A stretch of DNA of 64,000 nt from Panaeolus papilionaceus. Taxonomy: Eukaryota; Basidiomycota; Agaricomycetes; Agaricales. This document shows, in pieces, positions 13,630 through 24,276 of the stretch. The stretch lies in NCBI GenBank assembly GCA_015501605.1, contig JADNRZ010000009.1:1612001-1676000 (forward strand). The letters run 5' to 3'. A model generated the notes under the pieces. That model saw nothing but the letters and a program-made list of their open reading frames with translations, was not told the DNA's origin and did not search any database. The position numbers and the translations under genes are program-made. Each line of letters opens with the position of its first letter. Position 1 is the first letter of the stretch.

Positions 13630-16327
13630 ATGCCAACCGCAGTCGCACATCGACCACGCATACCACTCGTGCGCAACAAGTCGTTTTTCGGTCTCAAGGA
13701 CGATTCTCCTCGCAAGAAATCTAAACCTATGCCTTGGGTAGACGTTAGCGACGACGACAGCAAATCGAATCTTAAGCGCAAGAATTCTGCTGTGAACGGT
13801 CACCGACATCACGATAATAGTGGTCGCAAGGCCAAAAAACGTCGCCATTCGACGCAAAACGGTGATAATCATGAACACCATAGTCTGCCTGGGGGTAGTC
13901 TATCTAGTCCCGTACAAAATGGGATATCTAACGGTGCAGGGCCGAGTAAGGTCCTCTCCGGAAAAGCAAAGGCTATCCAGGCTCAACGGAGGGATCTGCC
14001 GATAGCTAAAGGTCAGTTATAGACCAGGACCACACTTCTGTATATTCAGCGAGTCTCCTTTTTTCAGGTCAAGACGCACTGATAGAGGAGATCAGAAAGA
14101 ACGACGTTACTGTCTTACTTGGAGAGACAGGTTCTGGAAAGACTACTCGTAAGCCACCATCTTCCACGACATTCATTGCTACTTATCAACACACTCAGAG
14201 GTACCCCAGTATATTCTGGAAAGTGGACTTGCGAGAAATGGGACGATAGCCGTGACCCAGCCCCGCAAGGTCGCAGCAACATCCCTTGCTCATCGTGTAG
14301 CTACGGAACAAAATACGACTGTCGGAAATCTTGTTGGTTACGCCGTTCGTTTTGACGAGAAATCTACTCCCCAGACGAGGATTAAGTACCTCACGGACGG
14401 AATGATTGTTCGCGAACTCATGTCCGATCCTACTTTGAGCAAATACAGTATTGTCATTGTAGATGAAGCACACGAACGTACTTTGCGTACGGATTTGCTC
14501 ATCGCTAATCTGAAGACAATTCAGAAACAGCGCAATGGTCCGGGTGACGGGAAAGGCAAGGGTCCCACAAACCCTCTTAAGATCGTTATCATGAGTGCTA
14601 CTCTCGATGCGGAGAAGTTTAGCAAATTCTACGACAAGTAGGTACTTTTTCACCATCCTCTGCTCATATACTAATCGTCGATTCGCAGTGCCAAGATTCT
14701 CTACGTGAGAGGAAGGCAACACCCTGTCAAAATCTATTATTCTGCCCAGAGTCAGCAGGATTACATTGACTCTGCTTTGCGCACATTTTTCCAAATTCAC
14801 ACCGACCAACCACCCGGCGATGTTCTAATATTTCTTCCCGGTCAGGAAGACATCGAGAGTCTCCAGAAGTCGATAGAAATATACGCCAATCAGCTGCCTA
14901 AAGACGCCCCTATGGTAAGCCCAATCCCCATCATCCGTAATTCTGTTTTAAAACCTGTTTCAGGTCCAAATATGCAGTATGTTTGCAGCACAAGAGCATG
15001 CTCAAAATAACAAGGCATTTTCACCCGCACCGCCTAATACCAGAAAATGTATTCTGGCTACCAACATCGCTGAAACCTCAATTACGATACCCGGTATTAA
15101 ATACGTTATTGACACTGGAAAATGCAAGGAAAAGCAATATCTTGCCAAACTTGGAGGCGGAGGTAGGTATTCCCACACTTTTTCGTCCGCTTTTACTTCA
15201 TTCTCTGCCCAGGATTCGATACCCTTCTCACTAGAGACATCACAAAATCGTCCGCTATGCAGAGAACTGGTCGTGCTGGTCGAGAGGGCGCTGGCGTCTG
15301 TTTTCGACTTTATACCGAGGAGGCGTTTAACAAGATGTCCCTCACTTCAGAACCTGAAATTCTGCGATGTAGTCTAACCGCCAGTATACTCAACCTTAAA
15401 TGTTTGGGCCAAAGTTTGGAACAGTTAGACCTCATGGACAAACCTGACGAAGAGTCGAGTATGTAGCTTCTTTTTCTATATCAGAAACTCACCTGACATT
15501 TTTATAGTTGGGTCAGCGTTGAAAACGTTGTGGCTTTTAGGAGCTATCGACAAGGACCAGAAGTTGACCGAACCCGGACGACAGATGGCAGCGTTCCCTC
15601 TTGAACCGCAACACGCCTGCGCCGTCATCGCATCCAAAGAGTACGGATGCACCGCCGAAGTGCTCGACATCGTATCTGTCCTCTCCGCCTCATCTAAACT
15701 CTTTTTCGACGTCTCAGAGCAGCGAGACGCCGTCGCTGAAGCCAGACGCAAGTTCAGGCACGCAACAGGAGACCATCTCACAATTCTCAATACAATCAGA
15801 GCCTACCGCGACATCGCAGCGTCGGAGAACAAGAATACTCGACGAGAATGGTGCAGGAAGCATTTTCTGAATGAACGGACGTTGTTTGAGGCGAAGGATA
15901 TCAAGGAGCAGCTTGTGGTTACGTGTAAGAGAGTGGGGATTAACCCAACGGTTTCTGCAGGTGATAATGCGGATCCTGTGTTGAGGAGCATCGGACATGG
16001 GCTTGTAGCGAATTCGGCATTTTTGCAGCCTGATCAGTCGTATAAGCAGGTGCTTGGACAGACGGTGTGTTTACTTTTTCTGGCTGGTTTTTTATCATGC
16101 CCATATACGCCTTTAGATGGTGAAAGTCCATCCTGGATCGGCTATGGTTGACAAGAAGGTTCCTGCTATTATCTATGATGAACTGGTGAGGAGTTCAATA
16201 TACGTTTACTCAAATTAATTTAACATATGGACAGGTCTATACCAATCAAGTTTACGCGCGTGGGGTGTCAGAGATTCCTAAGAGTTTCTTCACAACCGTT
16301 GAGGCGTTCAAACAACGTCGTGCATGA
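13630..16327 (+). CDS. DEAH-box RNA helicase, Dhr2/DHX33-like
   Basis: This is an SF2 DEAH/RHA-type ATP-dependent RNA helicase. Motif [10 protein letters not shown] is at 14121-14150, Ia TQPRKVAA at about 14256, II DEAH at 14464-14475, III SAT at about 14593, [10 protein letters not shown] at about 15061, and [10 protein letters not shown] at about 15257-15280. Motif VI is followed by the winged-helix/ratchet region [16 protein letters not shown] and [10 protein letters not shown]. The basic N-terminus, [14 protein letters not shown] lead-in and short length (about 750 residues, no S1 or other extra domain) fit the Dhr2/DHX33 group. That group works in 18S rRNA maturation in yeast and rRNA synthesis in animals. 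The Prp22/Prp43 groups are less likely but not excluded. The last exon starts after the acceptor at about 16234 and ends VEAFKQRRA with TGA at 16325-16327. Confidence 0.85.
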
Positions 16328-16649
16328 TCTGCTTGTTGATGTAGATCAACTCTTCTATGCTAATAAATCTATTCTGTTTGAAGAGTTGACAGTACAAGAG
16401 CATGCACGTTAACTGGAACAAAAAAAAAACCCTCTTTCCTGCCAAAATATACGGCAGCACGAACTCCTGGTTAAAAGGAACGGTGTGCTCTTCATGCACT
16501 CAGGATATGTTGAGGTGGATATGTTGATGATCTATATCGGAATGTCATCACGTACTTAGTCTTTGTTCTCCCACGTTCCTTGATGGCATTCAGGCTTCAT
16601 AATTCTGCACTTTCCTCTGCTCCTTTACCTAAGTACTTGAAAAACGAAG

Positions 16650-17577
16650 ATGCGGGCCCAAGACATATCGACTGATATCTGGTTGCAGCTAATCATCAAC
16701 TCTTTTGGAGTCAGTCGACATAATAGCGTTAAGCCAGGTACGAGTAACATTAGGATTGATGCATCTCTAATTTCCACCGCTATGTCTGGAATCAATCTAT
16801 GGCGACGCGTGCTGAAGAAGGCATGCATCAAAGATGGAATTTTCTTACCTAGTTTCAACCAAAATTGTAAGGGTTAGCCGCCCTTGGCTAACCCTTACCT
16901 GTCATCCACCTGCCATTAGCCACCCGTCACCCTCTGTCAGCCCCCCTCGATGGGTATATATACCCCGTAGAAACCTCATGTAGCCCCCATCGTAGACTTG
17001 GTCATCTACCGATAGCCCTTCTCTTGCCATCCCTTGCGTCTCATCCTGACAAAAAATACCATGAACGAGCAGAACTACAAACGGGTGGCGCTGGCCCCAT
17101 CCCGCATGATCTCCATCTTAAGGCGGCAGCAGGATAAAGGAGATGGTAAAGGCTATCTTGAGCCAGCCACGGCTCGCCTCACGCCATTTCGATGGCGAGA
17201 GCAGAATCTCATTTTTCGGATGTCGCTGATACCCGGGACCGCATTCTCACGGTAAAAGACAATATCACTGAGGAGCCTCACATATTTATCACTTCACCGT
17301 CACATTCAATCGGCGCTGTCAAAGTCTCGTCCAAAAGGCCTTCGGAGCTTGGAACCAGAACAAGCGCCACAGATAATATCCTAGCCACGAAGCTCTCTGT
17401 CTATTCACCCATTGTCTCGTCGAAGGGTGCCAACAAAAAACTGTTCCAGTCTGCACCTCCAAAAAGTCTGTCTTGCTGGACCCAGTGTCCTGTGCGTCAC
17501 CACCGCCGAAATAAATGCTTTAATTGTGGTTCATGACTATCTGGGAGTGCTTGGGATTGAAGGTGCCGGGTCTTAGG
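16650..17577 (+). pseudogene. Decayed F-box-like gene, interrupted by a solo LTR
   Basis: The frame starting at 16650 reads DISTDIWLQLIINSFGVSR, resembling an F-box helix, and then LWRRVLKKACIKDGIFLPSF, resembling the 'W..a......LP..p' region common in Agaricomycete F-box proteins. It stops inside an inserted LTR. Skipping the LTR plus one copy of its 5 bp target duplication restores the same frame, which continues NEQNYKRVALAPSRM through LTPFRWREQN to a stop at 17255. After a frame change near 17240 further coding-like segments follow: HIFITSPSHSIGAVKV, and around 17485-17577 VLCVTTAEINALIVVHDYLG. I infer a dead F-box gene with one insertion and at least two frame changes. Family assignment is by pattern only. 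Confidence 0.5.
16866..17052 (+). mobile_element. Solo LTR (Ty3/gypsy-like) with 5 bp target duplication
   Basis: This block of about 187 bp begins TGTAAGGGTTAGCC and ends TCATCCTGACA(A). Just inside the left end lies a perfect 13 bp inverted repeat (16867-16879 with 16886-16898). A TATATATA box lies at 16955-16962. The direct repeat AAAAT flanks it at 16861-16865 and 17053-17057. TG...CA ends (one extra A at the right edge), a TATA box and a 5 bp duplication are the usual marks of an LTR. No internal retrotransposon genes or second LTR are present, so it is a solo LTR left by recombination. It sits inside the F-box-like gene. Confidence 0.75.
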
Positions 17578-17975
17578 ATAGTTCGAATTTCGTTGACAAA
17601 GATAACCCAAAGCCTGAGTGTTATGGGGCCTCACTAATAGAGTTGTTCATACACATGGCAAGGAGTCGAGGATAGGGCTACACGCATGAGCCTTCTCCTT
17701 TGGCCGCCAAGAGGCAGAAGACTTGGCTCGATTATCGAGCAAGTGCCAGGGTCTTGTTCATGGCTGCGCACTTCCAAAAAATGTTTCGGAATTTAATACT
17801 CATACTCATACGAATCGAAACGGTCAAATTCATCCCTTGCGATGCACTTGAGCATGCTGGTATCAGTTACCAAACAAAGCCATCGCGAACTCTGGTTCGG
17901 AAGGATTCTCACACAATCAAAGAAATCGTCTTTACTTCAACTTCGCCGTTGGACTTGCGTTGGACAAGAAGTGTT

Positions 17976-19157
17976 ATGGTCGAGTCCACTGGAGTCGTAC
18001 CCTTTATTGTAGGAGGTAGGACTTTCAAAACATGGTATAAGATTTTCGGGGATATCAAATGCTGCAAACGACCACTTGTTGCTCTTCATGGTGGTCCAGG
18101 ATTAACCCACGATTATTTAGTGTAAGCAGTTTAACATAGGTACACCATAGGCTGACCAAGACTAATCGTGCTATATAGACCTTTTTGTCGTCGCTTAAAT
18201 GAAAAACTTGGGTATGACCCTAATTACAGCACCCACAAACTTCAAGTCAAATACTCACGCCATCGCCATAGAATTGCCATTGTGTTGTATGATCAAATTG
18301 GAAACGGGAAATCATCTCATTATCGCGACTGCCCAGAGCGGTTCTGGACACTGTCTTTATTCTCCTATGAGCTCAAGAATCTGCTACGGAGATTGGATAT
18401 CTATCACGAATACGATTTGTTTGGCCACGGCTGGGGAGGTATGACGGTTTAGCGGGTCAGCCTACAACCACTAATGCTAAAATTGTAGGCTTCCTGGCAG
18501 CACACTTCGCTTGCAGTCGTGAAACAGCTGGACTTAAGCGACTTATTCTATCCAACTCTCCAGTCTCGATGCAGATGATGGAGAGTGGGTTGAACACTCT
18601 GCTCGATGGTATTGGCGCCGAATTTGCCGCTATGATGCGGAAGCATGAAAAAGATGCAACGACCACGTCTTCTCAGTACTCCGAGGGACTGAAACGATTC
18701 GCAACCACACATATTTGTAACCTTAAGAACTGGCCAGATGAGCTGCGAAAGTCGTTTAGAGAGAACGAAGAGGATCCCACAGTGTTTCTTCGAACGTGAG
18801 TATCACTTCTGCAATTGGACCTGCGCATCCTGACTAACAGCGACATACCAGAATGGGTCGTCGTTTCTTTCGACTTAACGGACCATTGCGGGGGGAGACA
18901 GTTATTCCCTTCCTAAGAAATATTACTGTTCCTGCCCTCATCATCAACTCCGATAAAGATGTCGTACAAGATGTTGCAGTGCGACCATTTCTCGATCACA
19001 TCCCACGCGCCCAATGGATAAAATTGAAAAAGAGCACGCATGTTCCTATGTATGAAGAACCAGACCGGTAAGGCTAATACTTGTCTCGTTACAGCTGGAT
19101 CTCTGACTTGGTCATCTCAGGTATCTCGAAGTGATTTCCGAGTTCCTCTTATCCTAG
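17976..19157 (+). CDS. Prolyl-iminopeptidase-like alpha/beta hydrolase with Ser-to-Gly nucleophile change
   Basis: This resembles the S33/proline-specific peptidase type of alpha/beta hydrolase. The oxyanion motif HGGPG is at about 18088-18105, YDQIGNGKS at about 18287, LFGHGWGG at about 18417-18442, the acid-residue region INSDKDVVQD at about 18947, and the catalytic-His region KKSTHVPMYEEPDRY at about 19030. It starts MVESTGVVPFIVGG and ends EFLLS (TAG 19155-19157). There are short introns, including one at about 18211-18276 and one at about 18440-18488 immediately after the nucleophile motif. Family members carry G-x-S-x-G, usually GHSWGG. Here the codon at 18429-18431 is GGC (Gly), so the normal nucleophile is absent. 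The reading frame is otherwise intact over its length of about 310 residues. It may be a non-catalytic relative or an early pseudogene. Confidence 0.78.
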
Positions 19158-19591
19158 CCTTTATCAAGTAAGCAGCAGGCTGATGACATGAGCGTCTATA
19201 ACCGGAGTTGATCCCCTGCTCACTCCGCCATATGTCTCCCTATTTAACCCTACCTACACGCCAATCTAACAACACCCAGGCTTATGTAGGCTGTGAAATC
19301 CGAACTGTTCGTCCTGAAGGAGCGTTTTATTAGCCTCGATCACTCACTGAGTTCTCAGAGACAAGAAAATATTTGTGTTTAAGTAAACGTTGACAATTCA
19401 CACCATGTTAGGTACTTCTGGAGATTTCAACACTCACGGAGGTTACATAATAATCATGAGTATATCTCGGACCACGACCTGTGACGAATGATTACAACTC
19501 CAAGCTCACGGACAATCTTATAAAGAGGATCTAACGAAAGTGCTATGTCACTCCAGTCATAACCATCACCTCTGTCTGCCAGACTGCGAAG
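19158..19591. other. Spacer upstream of the mini secreted-peptide cluster
   Basis: No gene is visible. The right end holds the TATA box of the first cluster gene (TATAAAG at 19519-19525). Confidence 0.45.
19519..19525 (+). promoter_or_regulatory. TATA box of peptide gene A
   Basis: TATAAAG lies 73 nt before the ATG of gene A. Every member of the peptide family has such a box 56-80 nt upstream. Confidence 0.6.
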
Positions 19592-19884
19592 ATGAAATTC
19601 TATTACTCCACCATCGTTGGCTTTGCCCTCTTTATCTGCGTACCCGGGCTGGGTCTTGCCTACCCAACTCTAAATGAGGCCAGAGCAGGTACGTGAACCG
19701 ACATGGGCTTATAACACACGGAGAAAAACATACTCATCAAGGACTGCCTGCAGATGAAATCACAAAACCCGCTCGCTGTTTGTCATTCCAGCCTATAATT
19801 TTTAAAATTTGCCCCATTAACATTTTTGACATAGGTATTGGATCTGGTTCTCATATAGTCTGCACAAACCCAGGGGCGGAGTAA
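19592..19884 (+). CDS. Mini secreted two-cysteine peptide, gene A (NEARA subtype)
   Basis: The protein is about 56 residues in three exons: 19592-19688, 19754-19777 and 19835-19884. Exon 1 encodes a signal peptide, MKFYYSTIVGFALFICVPG then LGLAYPTLNEARA. Exon 2 adds DEITKPAR. The core is C-IGSGSHIV-C followed by TNPGAE. Both introns are in phase 1, matching its paralogue gene G at both junctions. The second donor is GTTTGT. An alternative without intron 2 reads through to the same stop with a longer insert, so RNA evidence is needed to choose. Function is unknown. A secreted peptide with one disulfide is the simplest reading. It is the leftmost member of the cluster. Confidence 0.6.
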
Positions 19885-20272
19885 CAAGATGATTGAGCTC
19901 CTACATACCTACATTTGTATACAGTCGAAGCTCGATCTCGAACAAAAAAAATATGGACTTGAATTCAGAAATCTGGACAGGGTTGTGAATCACCGACAAC
20001 ACACAAGAGCCATGACAATACACAGGAAGAATGTATGCGCCCCGAATACAGGAATTTGGTATAACCAATGTGTGTTGTCAGAGGCAAACTTGGGAACAAA
20101 CTGAGGATTAGACTTTGTGTTAGGGGATGATTGGCAAGAGTAGCGATGTGCTGCCGGAACCAGTACGTAAATAGACGATCGGTAAAGCTATTCTAGCTGC
20201 CGTATTGATGCGCCCATAAGTATGTATTTTTACTCGAAGATATGCAAGAGTCGATCAAGATGGAAGTTGGGA

Positions 20273-20305
20273 CTAGACGTGTGAATCTGGCTAAGAATAA
20301 GCGCC
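20273..20305 (+). repeat. Conserved cluster motif, copy 1 (TAGACGTGTGAAT...AATAAGCGC)
   Basis: TAGACGTGTGAAT, then CTGGCTAAGAATAAGCGCC. Near-identical versions occur at 23457-23493 and 24277-24307, each downstream of a peptide gene. Shorter AATAAGCAC/ATAAGCGCC forms occur near 21490, 24226, 24926 and 27336. Confidence 0.55.
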
Positions 20306-20885
20306 CACTTCCATTCTGACCAACTCCGAGCCACCAGTTCTCCATCCAATGCCCATAAGAACCCCAAAAATTCCCATCACGTAGCCGGTACGCTCATCTA
20401 AGCTTGTATGACACCGGAACGCAAACAACTGTCTCATCCACGCTCAGCAACACTGTCTTTAGCTCTCACGACAAAAAAAAGTAGAGGTACTCTGCGGATT
20501 CCACGGGTCAACCAATTGTTATCAGCGCCCTGCCATCTATCTCTTTGTGTGGGAATACCATAAAATTTTCTCTCGTCAATGCCAAGGGCGATCTCAACTT
20601 CGCGGTTCTTTACTTGAGACCTGCGACACAGGCGATGGAGACATACTAGTACTGTTACTGACCGACAAGCTTTTGATACTCGGTTTTAATGGAGTAAACA
20701 GCTGGCATTGCTTAGCAGCTATGCATATTAACACGAATAATGCTGAGCGCTGACATCGTGGCCAATGACGCTGGCCATTCTGAGTACTTGCGCTGACTCG
20801 GAGGTAATTTAAATGCAGGCACCAGTCTCGCAAACGTTTCACTCCATGTAGCGGAATTACCTCTTGGCTCTGAACCCTTGTACGG

Positions 20886-20892
20886 TATAAAA
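20886..20892 (+). promoter_or_regulatory. TATA box of peptide gene B
   Basis: TATAAAA, 58 nt before the ATG of gene B. Confidence 0.6.
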
Positions 20893-20943
20893 TGGGGAGA
20901 TAAAGCGAGAGCTTGAGCAGTTACAGTATACAACGACACCACA

Positions 20944-21304
20944 ATGAAATTCGCAGCTCTTTCCGTAACCGTCTTCAGCCTCTCTCTCATGGGATTCGCG
21001 ACTCCCGCACCAAAAGCAGGTATGTTGAACACACCCCTTGCATTGTCCAGGGACATTGCTGACCCTCAGGACCAGAATCCATCATGGTGGCTCGTGGTTC
21101 GTTCTCTTGACATGTACATACGGCGGAAGATTGGTTCATTAACTTCCGTAAACGATCAGAAGCTGTACCCCAGGACTCGACACGCGGATTCAGACCATTC
21201 CGTTGTGTGATGTGAGTTAGGCATCGAGTTTCGACTCACATCTATTTAGTAATAATACTTATACATACTCGTTCAGTCCTGAGCAGTGTCCAGATGCTTT
21301 GTAG
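20944..21304 (+). CDS. Mini secreted two-cysteine peptide, gene B (MKF subtype)
   Basis: The protein is about 60 residues in four exons: 20944-21019, 21070-21096, 21160-21211 and 21277-21304. The leader is MKFAALSVTVFSLSLMGFA, then TPAPKA, with a hydrophobic core and an Ala/Pro-rich cleavage zone. Exon 2 ends in MVAR. The tail holds FRPFRC-VIPEQ-C, a C-x5-C core, and ends PDAL. Intron phases are 1, 1, 2, as in genes C, D and E. The third donor GTGAGT (21212) overlaps an in-frame TGA, so retention of that intron would end the protein four codons after FRPF with a single Cys. The exon 4 acceptor is chosen at 21276. An earlier AG at about 21249 is also possible. Confidence 0.68.
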
Positions 21305-22118
21305 CTGTTGCAGATGGTATGATTCGTGGCAAAGCTGGGAAGGAGGGAACAGTGAAGCGGCTGCATATATGGAACAGGAGTATCGTTGAGGAATAGGCAA
21401 CTGCGATTCCTGTCGAGATTGATGCGCTCATGAATATATATATTCACTCTCGAAGTCGAGAATAAAATGTGCCATTGTGTGCTCGATTAAGAATAAGCAC
21501 CCCCTTTCTTCTCAACAGTTTCTCATCCGTAAGACCTCCGACAGCCCAGTACATATGTAAAGGGTACCTAGTGCTCGTACATCATCGATATACTTTGTTT
21601 ATTGGTGTTGGCACCCTCAATGATACTAACCTTTTTACTCATTGAGCTAATAAACTGTTTGTAAGTAACTACACGTACTTCAAGTACCGAATGGGATCCG
21701 ATTTGAGCTGTGTCCTTATATAACTCGTTCACTCTTGCGAGGTACAAGCACTGAAAATAGGCTGATCCTTACAATTATACCACCCTCAAGCTTTTTGCGG
21801 ACGTTTGCCGATCATTCGGGGGTAAGCATGAGCACCCTACGCTCTACGTGATCCTGAAATACCACTGTAGTCCTGAAACCGTGGGTTATCTGCCTGCGTC
21901 GTGGTACGAGGGTGCCCATAAACTCGCAAATGGAGTTTGCATATAAATACAATCCTTGCTGCGATCATCTACACTTCTGATGAGTCCCACTGCGATAAGA
22001 TACCCTGATTTAACCCGCATCATTTCTCTCATATTGTGACTTCGTTCTGAGACCCACAGAGGTATAAAAGAAAGACGTGAAGCAGTCGGGTGTCAGAAAC
22101 AAAAGAAATCATACCAGC
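21305..22118. other. Spacer between peptide genes B and C
   Basis: No gene is seen. It carries an AAGAATAAGCACC form of the cluster motif near 21490 and the gene C promoter at the right end. Confidence 0.4.
22063..22069 (+). promoter_or_regulatory. TATA box of peptide gene C
   Basis: TATAAAA, 56 nt before the ATG of gene C. Confidence 0.6.
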
Positions 22119-22472
22119 ATGAAGTTTGTCACCGTCTGCATCACCTTCTTGAGCCTCTCCCTCATAGGAGTCGCATCCCCCATCGCAAACCCAGGTACGT
22201 CGAACCTTCGGCTTGACCCAAACACTTTTCAGAGCACGGCTAATGGTTAAATACAGGTGAATTTGTTGCTCGTGGTTCGTTTTCTTGCCATACTTCATAA
22301 ATGTATATGTTGGTTGACTAGGCTGATTTATATATGCATGCGGTTCAAATTTCAGACCCGACTGTACCTCCAAGGGGCAATTGTCGAACGTGAGTTGTTC
22401 ATTTGAAAATCAGACTCCGCTCCAATAACCATATGCTGGCTTAGTATCGAGGAGTGTCGGAGCATGTTGTAG
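22119..22472 (+). CDS. Mini secreted two-cysteine peptide, gene C (MKF subtype)
   Basis: The protein is about 51 residues in four exons: 22119-22194, 22257-22274, 22356-22389 and 22445-22472. The leader MKFVTVCITFLSLSLIGVA, then SPIANP, is close to those of D and E. Exon 2 gives GEFVAR. The tail reads DPTVPPRGN, then the core C-RTIEE-C and RSML. Intron phases are 1, 1, 2. The third donor GTGAGT at 22390 again overlaps an in-frame TGA (22391-22393). Leader and intron positions match the other members, while the tail shares almost only the cysteine spacing. Predicted secreted, function unknown. Confidence 0.72.
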
Positions 22473-23069
22473 ACGTGCAGACAACATGGTGTTTCAGCGC
22501 ATACCAAATTCTGCATGACATGCAGAATGACCGAGAATAGAATGAACCCCGATTTCCCATTCCATCTAAAATCGAAAATGTGCCCTTTGATTTGAAAGAG
22601 CTGACCAGGAGCTGCTGATAGGGTTTAACGACACTCACGCTCATCAAGATCTGAGCCCCAGGGTTGAAAGGTTGAAATGAGCCTTATTTTAACTATGAAC
22701 TTCGATCACATTTGATTCAGTAGCATTCACCGTCTGTCTCTTCTGAGATAACGGACGCTGATCAAAGACGCAGCGTAAAAAGTCAGGGTAACACTATTGA
22801 TATCCTCGCTTCTGCGGCTTACTTTCTCTCGTTTCTCGGAAGTGAACATAGCGTCAGAATTGTTGAGAATGAATGCGTAAAAATACCGCATCACTGCGAT
22901 CGCGGGTTCATTTTCTTCTGATTCAATCCTGCTGTGGTAATGTTGTGGATATTTTAAGCTACGTTTTCTCAGTATTATGACTTCATCATGGGATCGTTAC
23001 AAGTATAAAGGGACGAGCCGGACTTGAAGCCAGGAGGACAGATACAACGCTACAGAGGATCCGATCACT
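22473..23069. other. Spacer between peptide genes C and D
   Basis: The right half (about 22785-23069) is a diverged duplicate of 23505-23792 upstream of gene E. Shared stretches include CTCGCTTCTG and a proximal ACAGATACAA. Confidence 0.5.
23004..23010 (+). promoter_or_regulatory. TATA box of peptide gene D
   Basis: TATAAAG, 66 nt before the ATG of gene D. The flanking sequence AAGTATAAA(A)GGAC is shared with gene E. Confidence 0.6.
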
Positions 23070-23406
23070 ATGGAATTTGTAACCCTCTGCCTTGCCTTCC
23101 TCACTCTCTCCCTCACCGGTCTTGCATCTCCCGCACCAAATGCAGGTAGGTATTAACGAAGTGCTTGTTCGAAAGATTATCGCTAATTGTAGGAATAGGT
23201 GGAATTATGGCCCGTGGTTCGTGTTCTGGGGGACCTTGATTAAGAATGGTTCGAAGCTAACCGGTGTATCCACTGTAGACATCAATCGGGATATCGTTGG
23301 CGAACCAACCCCTGGCTGTATAAAGTGAGTCACGCATCAAGCATACCCTAACCTCCTGCTCTAATAGAGTCATAATCTTCCTAGTTTCAATGACTGTATT
23401 GAATAG
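23070..23406 (+). CDS. Mini secreted two-cysteine peptide, gene D (MKF subtype)
   Basis: The protein is about 53 residues in four exons: 23070-23145, 23199-23216, 23279-23324 and 23385-23406. The leader is MEFVTLCLAFLTLSLTGLA, then SPAPNA. Exon 2 gives GGIMAR, and the tail DINRDIVGEPTPG leads to the core C-INFND-C and ends IE. Intron phases are 1, 1, 2. The third donor GTGAGT at 23325 overlaps an in-frame TGA (23326-23328). Gene D and gene E are a tandem duplicate with a unit of about 723 bp, including promoter and introns. Function is unknown. Confidence 0.72.
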
Positions 23407-23456
23407 ACAATTAATAAACAGCTTATACCTATCCTCGGCCATTCATATGAAAATCG

Positions 23457-23493
23457 TAGATGTGCCAGTGTGAAGTTGGCTAATAATAAGCGC
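23457..23493 (+). repeat. Conserved cluster motif, copy 2
   Basis: TAGATGTGCCAGTGTGAAG, then TTGGCTAATAATAAGCGCC. It lies 50 bp after gene D and corresponds to the copies at 20273 and 24277. Confidence 0.55.
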
Positions 23494-23726
23494 CGGGAAA
23501 CATGGATCATAATAGTATTCTCGCTTCTGTGGCGTAATTTATCTCGATTCTCAATACTCACAAAATTGGAATTGCTCTGAATGAATGCAAAAAAGTTCCA
23601 CATTTGTGTGAATAGCCAGTTTGAATCCGTCTGTACTTCTGATTGGACCCACCGGTAATCTTGCTCATATTTTAGGCTACTCTTTCTCTGGTATGATGAC
23701 TCTATCGTGGAATCCTTACATATAAG

Positions 23727-23733
23727 TATAAAA
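23727..23733 (+). promoter_or_regulatory. TATA box of peptide gene E
   Basis: TATAAAA, 66 nt before the ATG of gene E. Confidence 0.6.
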
Positions 23734-23792
23734 GGACAAGCCGAACTCGAATCCAGAAGGGCAGATACAAGGTTACGGACAATCACATCACT

Positions 23793-24130
23793 ATGAAATT
23801 TGCAACCCTCTGCCTGTCCTTTCTCAGTCTCTCCCTCATAGGGCTTGCGTCTCCCATACCCAAAACAGGTACGTATGCCTAAATATTTTTGGCAGCATTT
23901 CTAATTCTCAGGGCAGATGAAATTATGGACCATGGTTCGTACTCTCTGGCATCCTTCGAGTTGATCGAAGGCCGGCATGAAGGTTGAAGCTAACTTGTGT
24001 GTGTTGCAGGCATCAACGACGATACCGCCGGCTCACCAGTTTGTATAACGATACAGTGAGTTATCAGTTATGCAAAATAAATTTATGATCTGATAGCGCT
24101 TTGTCTGTTAGTGTAGGCTGCATAGAGTAG
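23793..24130 (+). CDS. Mini secreted two-cysteine peptide, gene E (MKF subtype)
   Basis: The protein is about 52 residues in four exons: 23793-23868, 23917-23934, 24010-24055 and 24112-24130. The leader MKFATLCLSFLSLSLIGLA, then SPIPKT, is the cleanest of the set. Exon 2 gives DEIMDH, and the tail GINDDTAGSPV leads to the core C-ITIHVG-C and ends IE, as in gene D. Intron phases are 1, 1, 2. The third donor GTGAGT (24056) overlaps an in-frame TGA. The match of the last residues to gene D after splicing supports the fourth exon over the earlier stop. Confidence 0.72.
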
Positions 24131-24276
24131 ACGATTGGCAAATGCCCCAAACAATAATGCGAAACAATCTGTGGTGTTTGTCATATCAAACTGCTATGCT
24201 GATTATGACCTCCGCTCGCTTCGGTCAATGAATAAGCACACCGCCAAATATATACTCGGCGACTCGCATGAAAATC

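Larger units (their letters stand above)
19885..20943. other. Spacer between peptide genes A and B
   Basis: No further peptide leader is seen. It contains one copy of the conserved cluster motif (20273-20305) and, at the right end, the gene B promoter. Confidence 0.4.

Noticed and set aside
16867..16898. Perfect 13 bp hairpin as a terminator or telomere-like repeat
   Set aside because: It lies at the left end of an LTR with flanking target duplication, so it is part of that element. There is only one GGGTTA unit.
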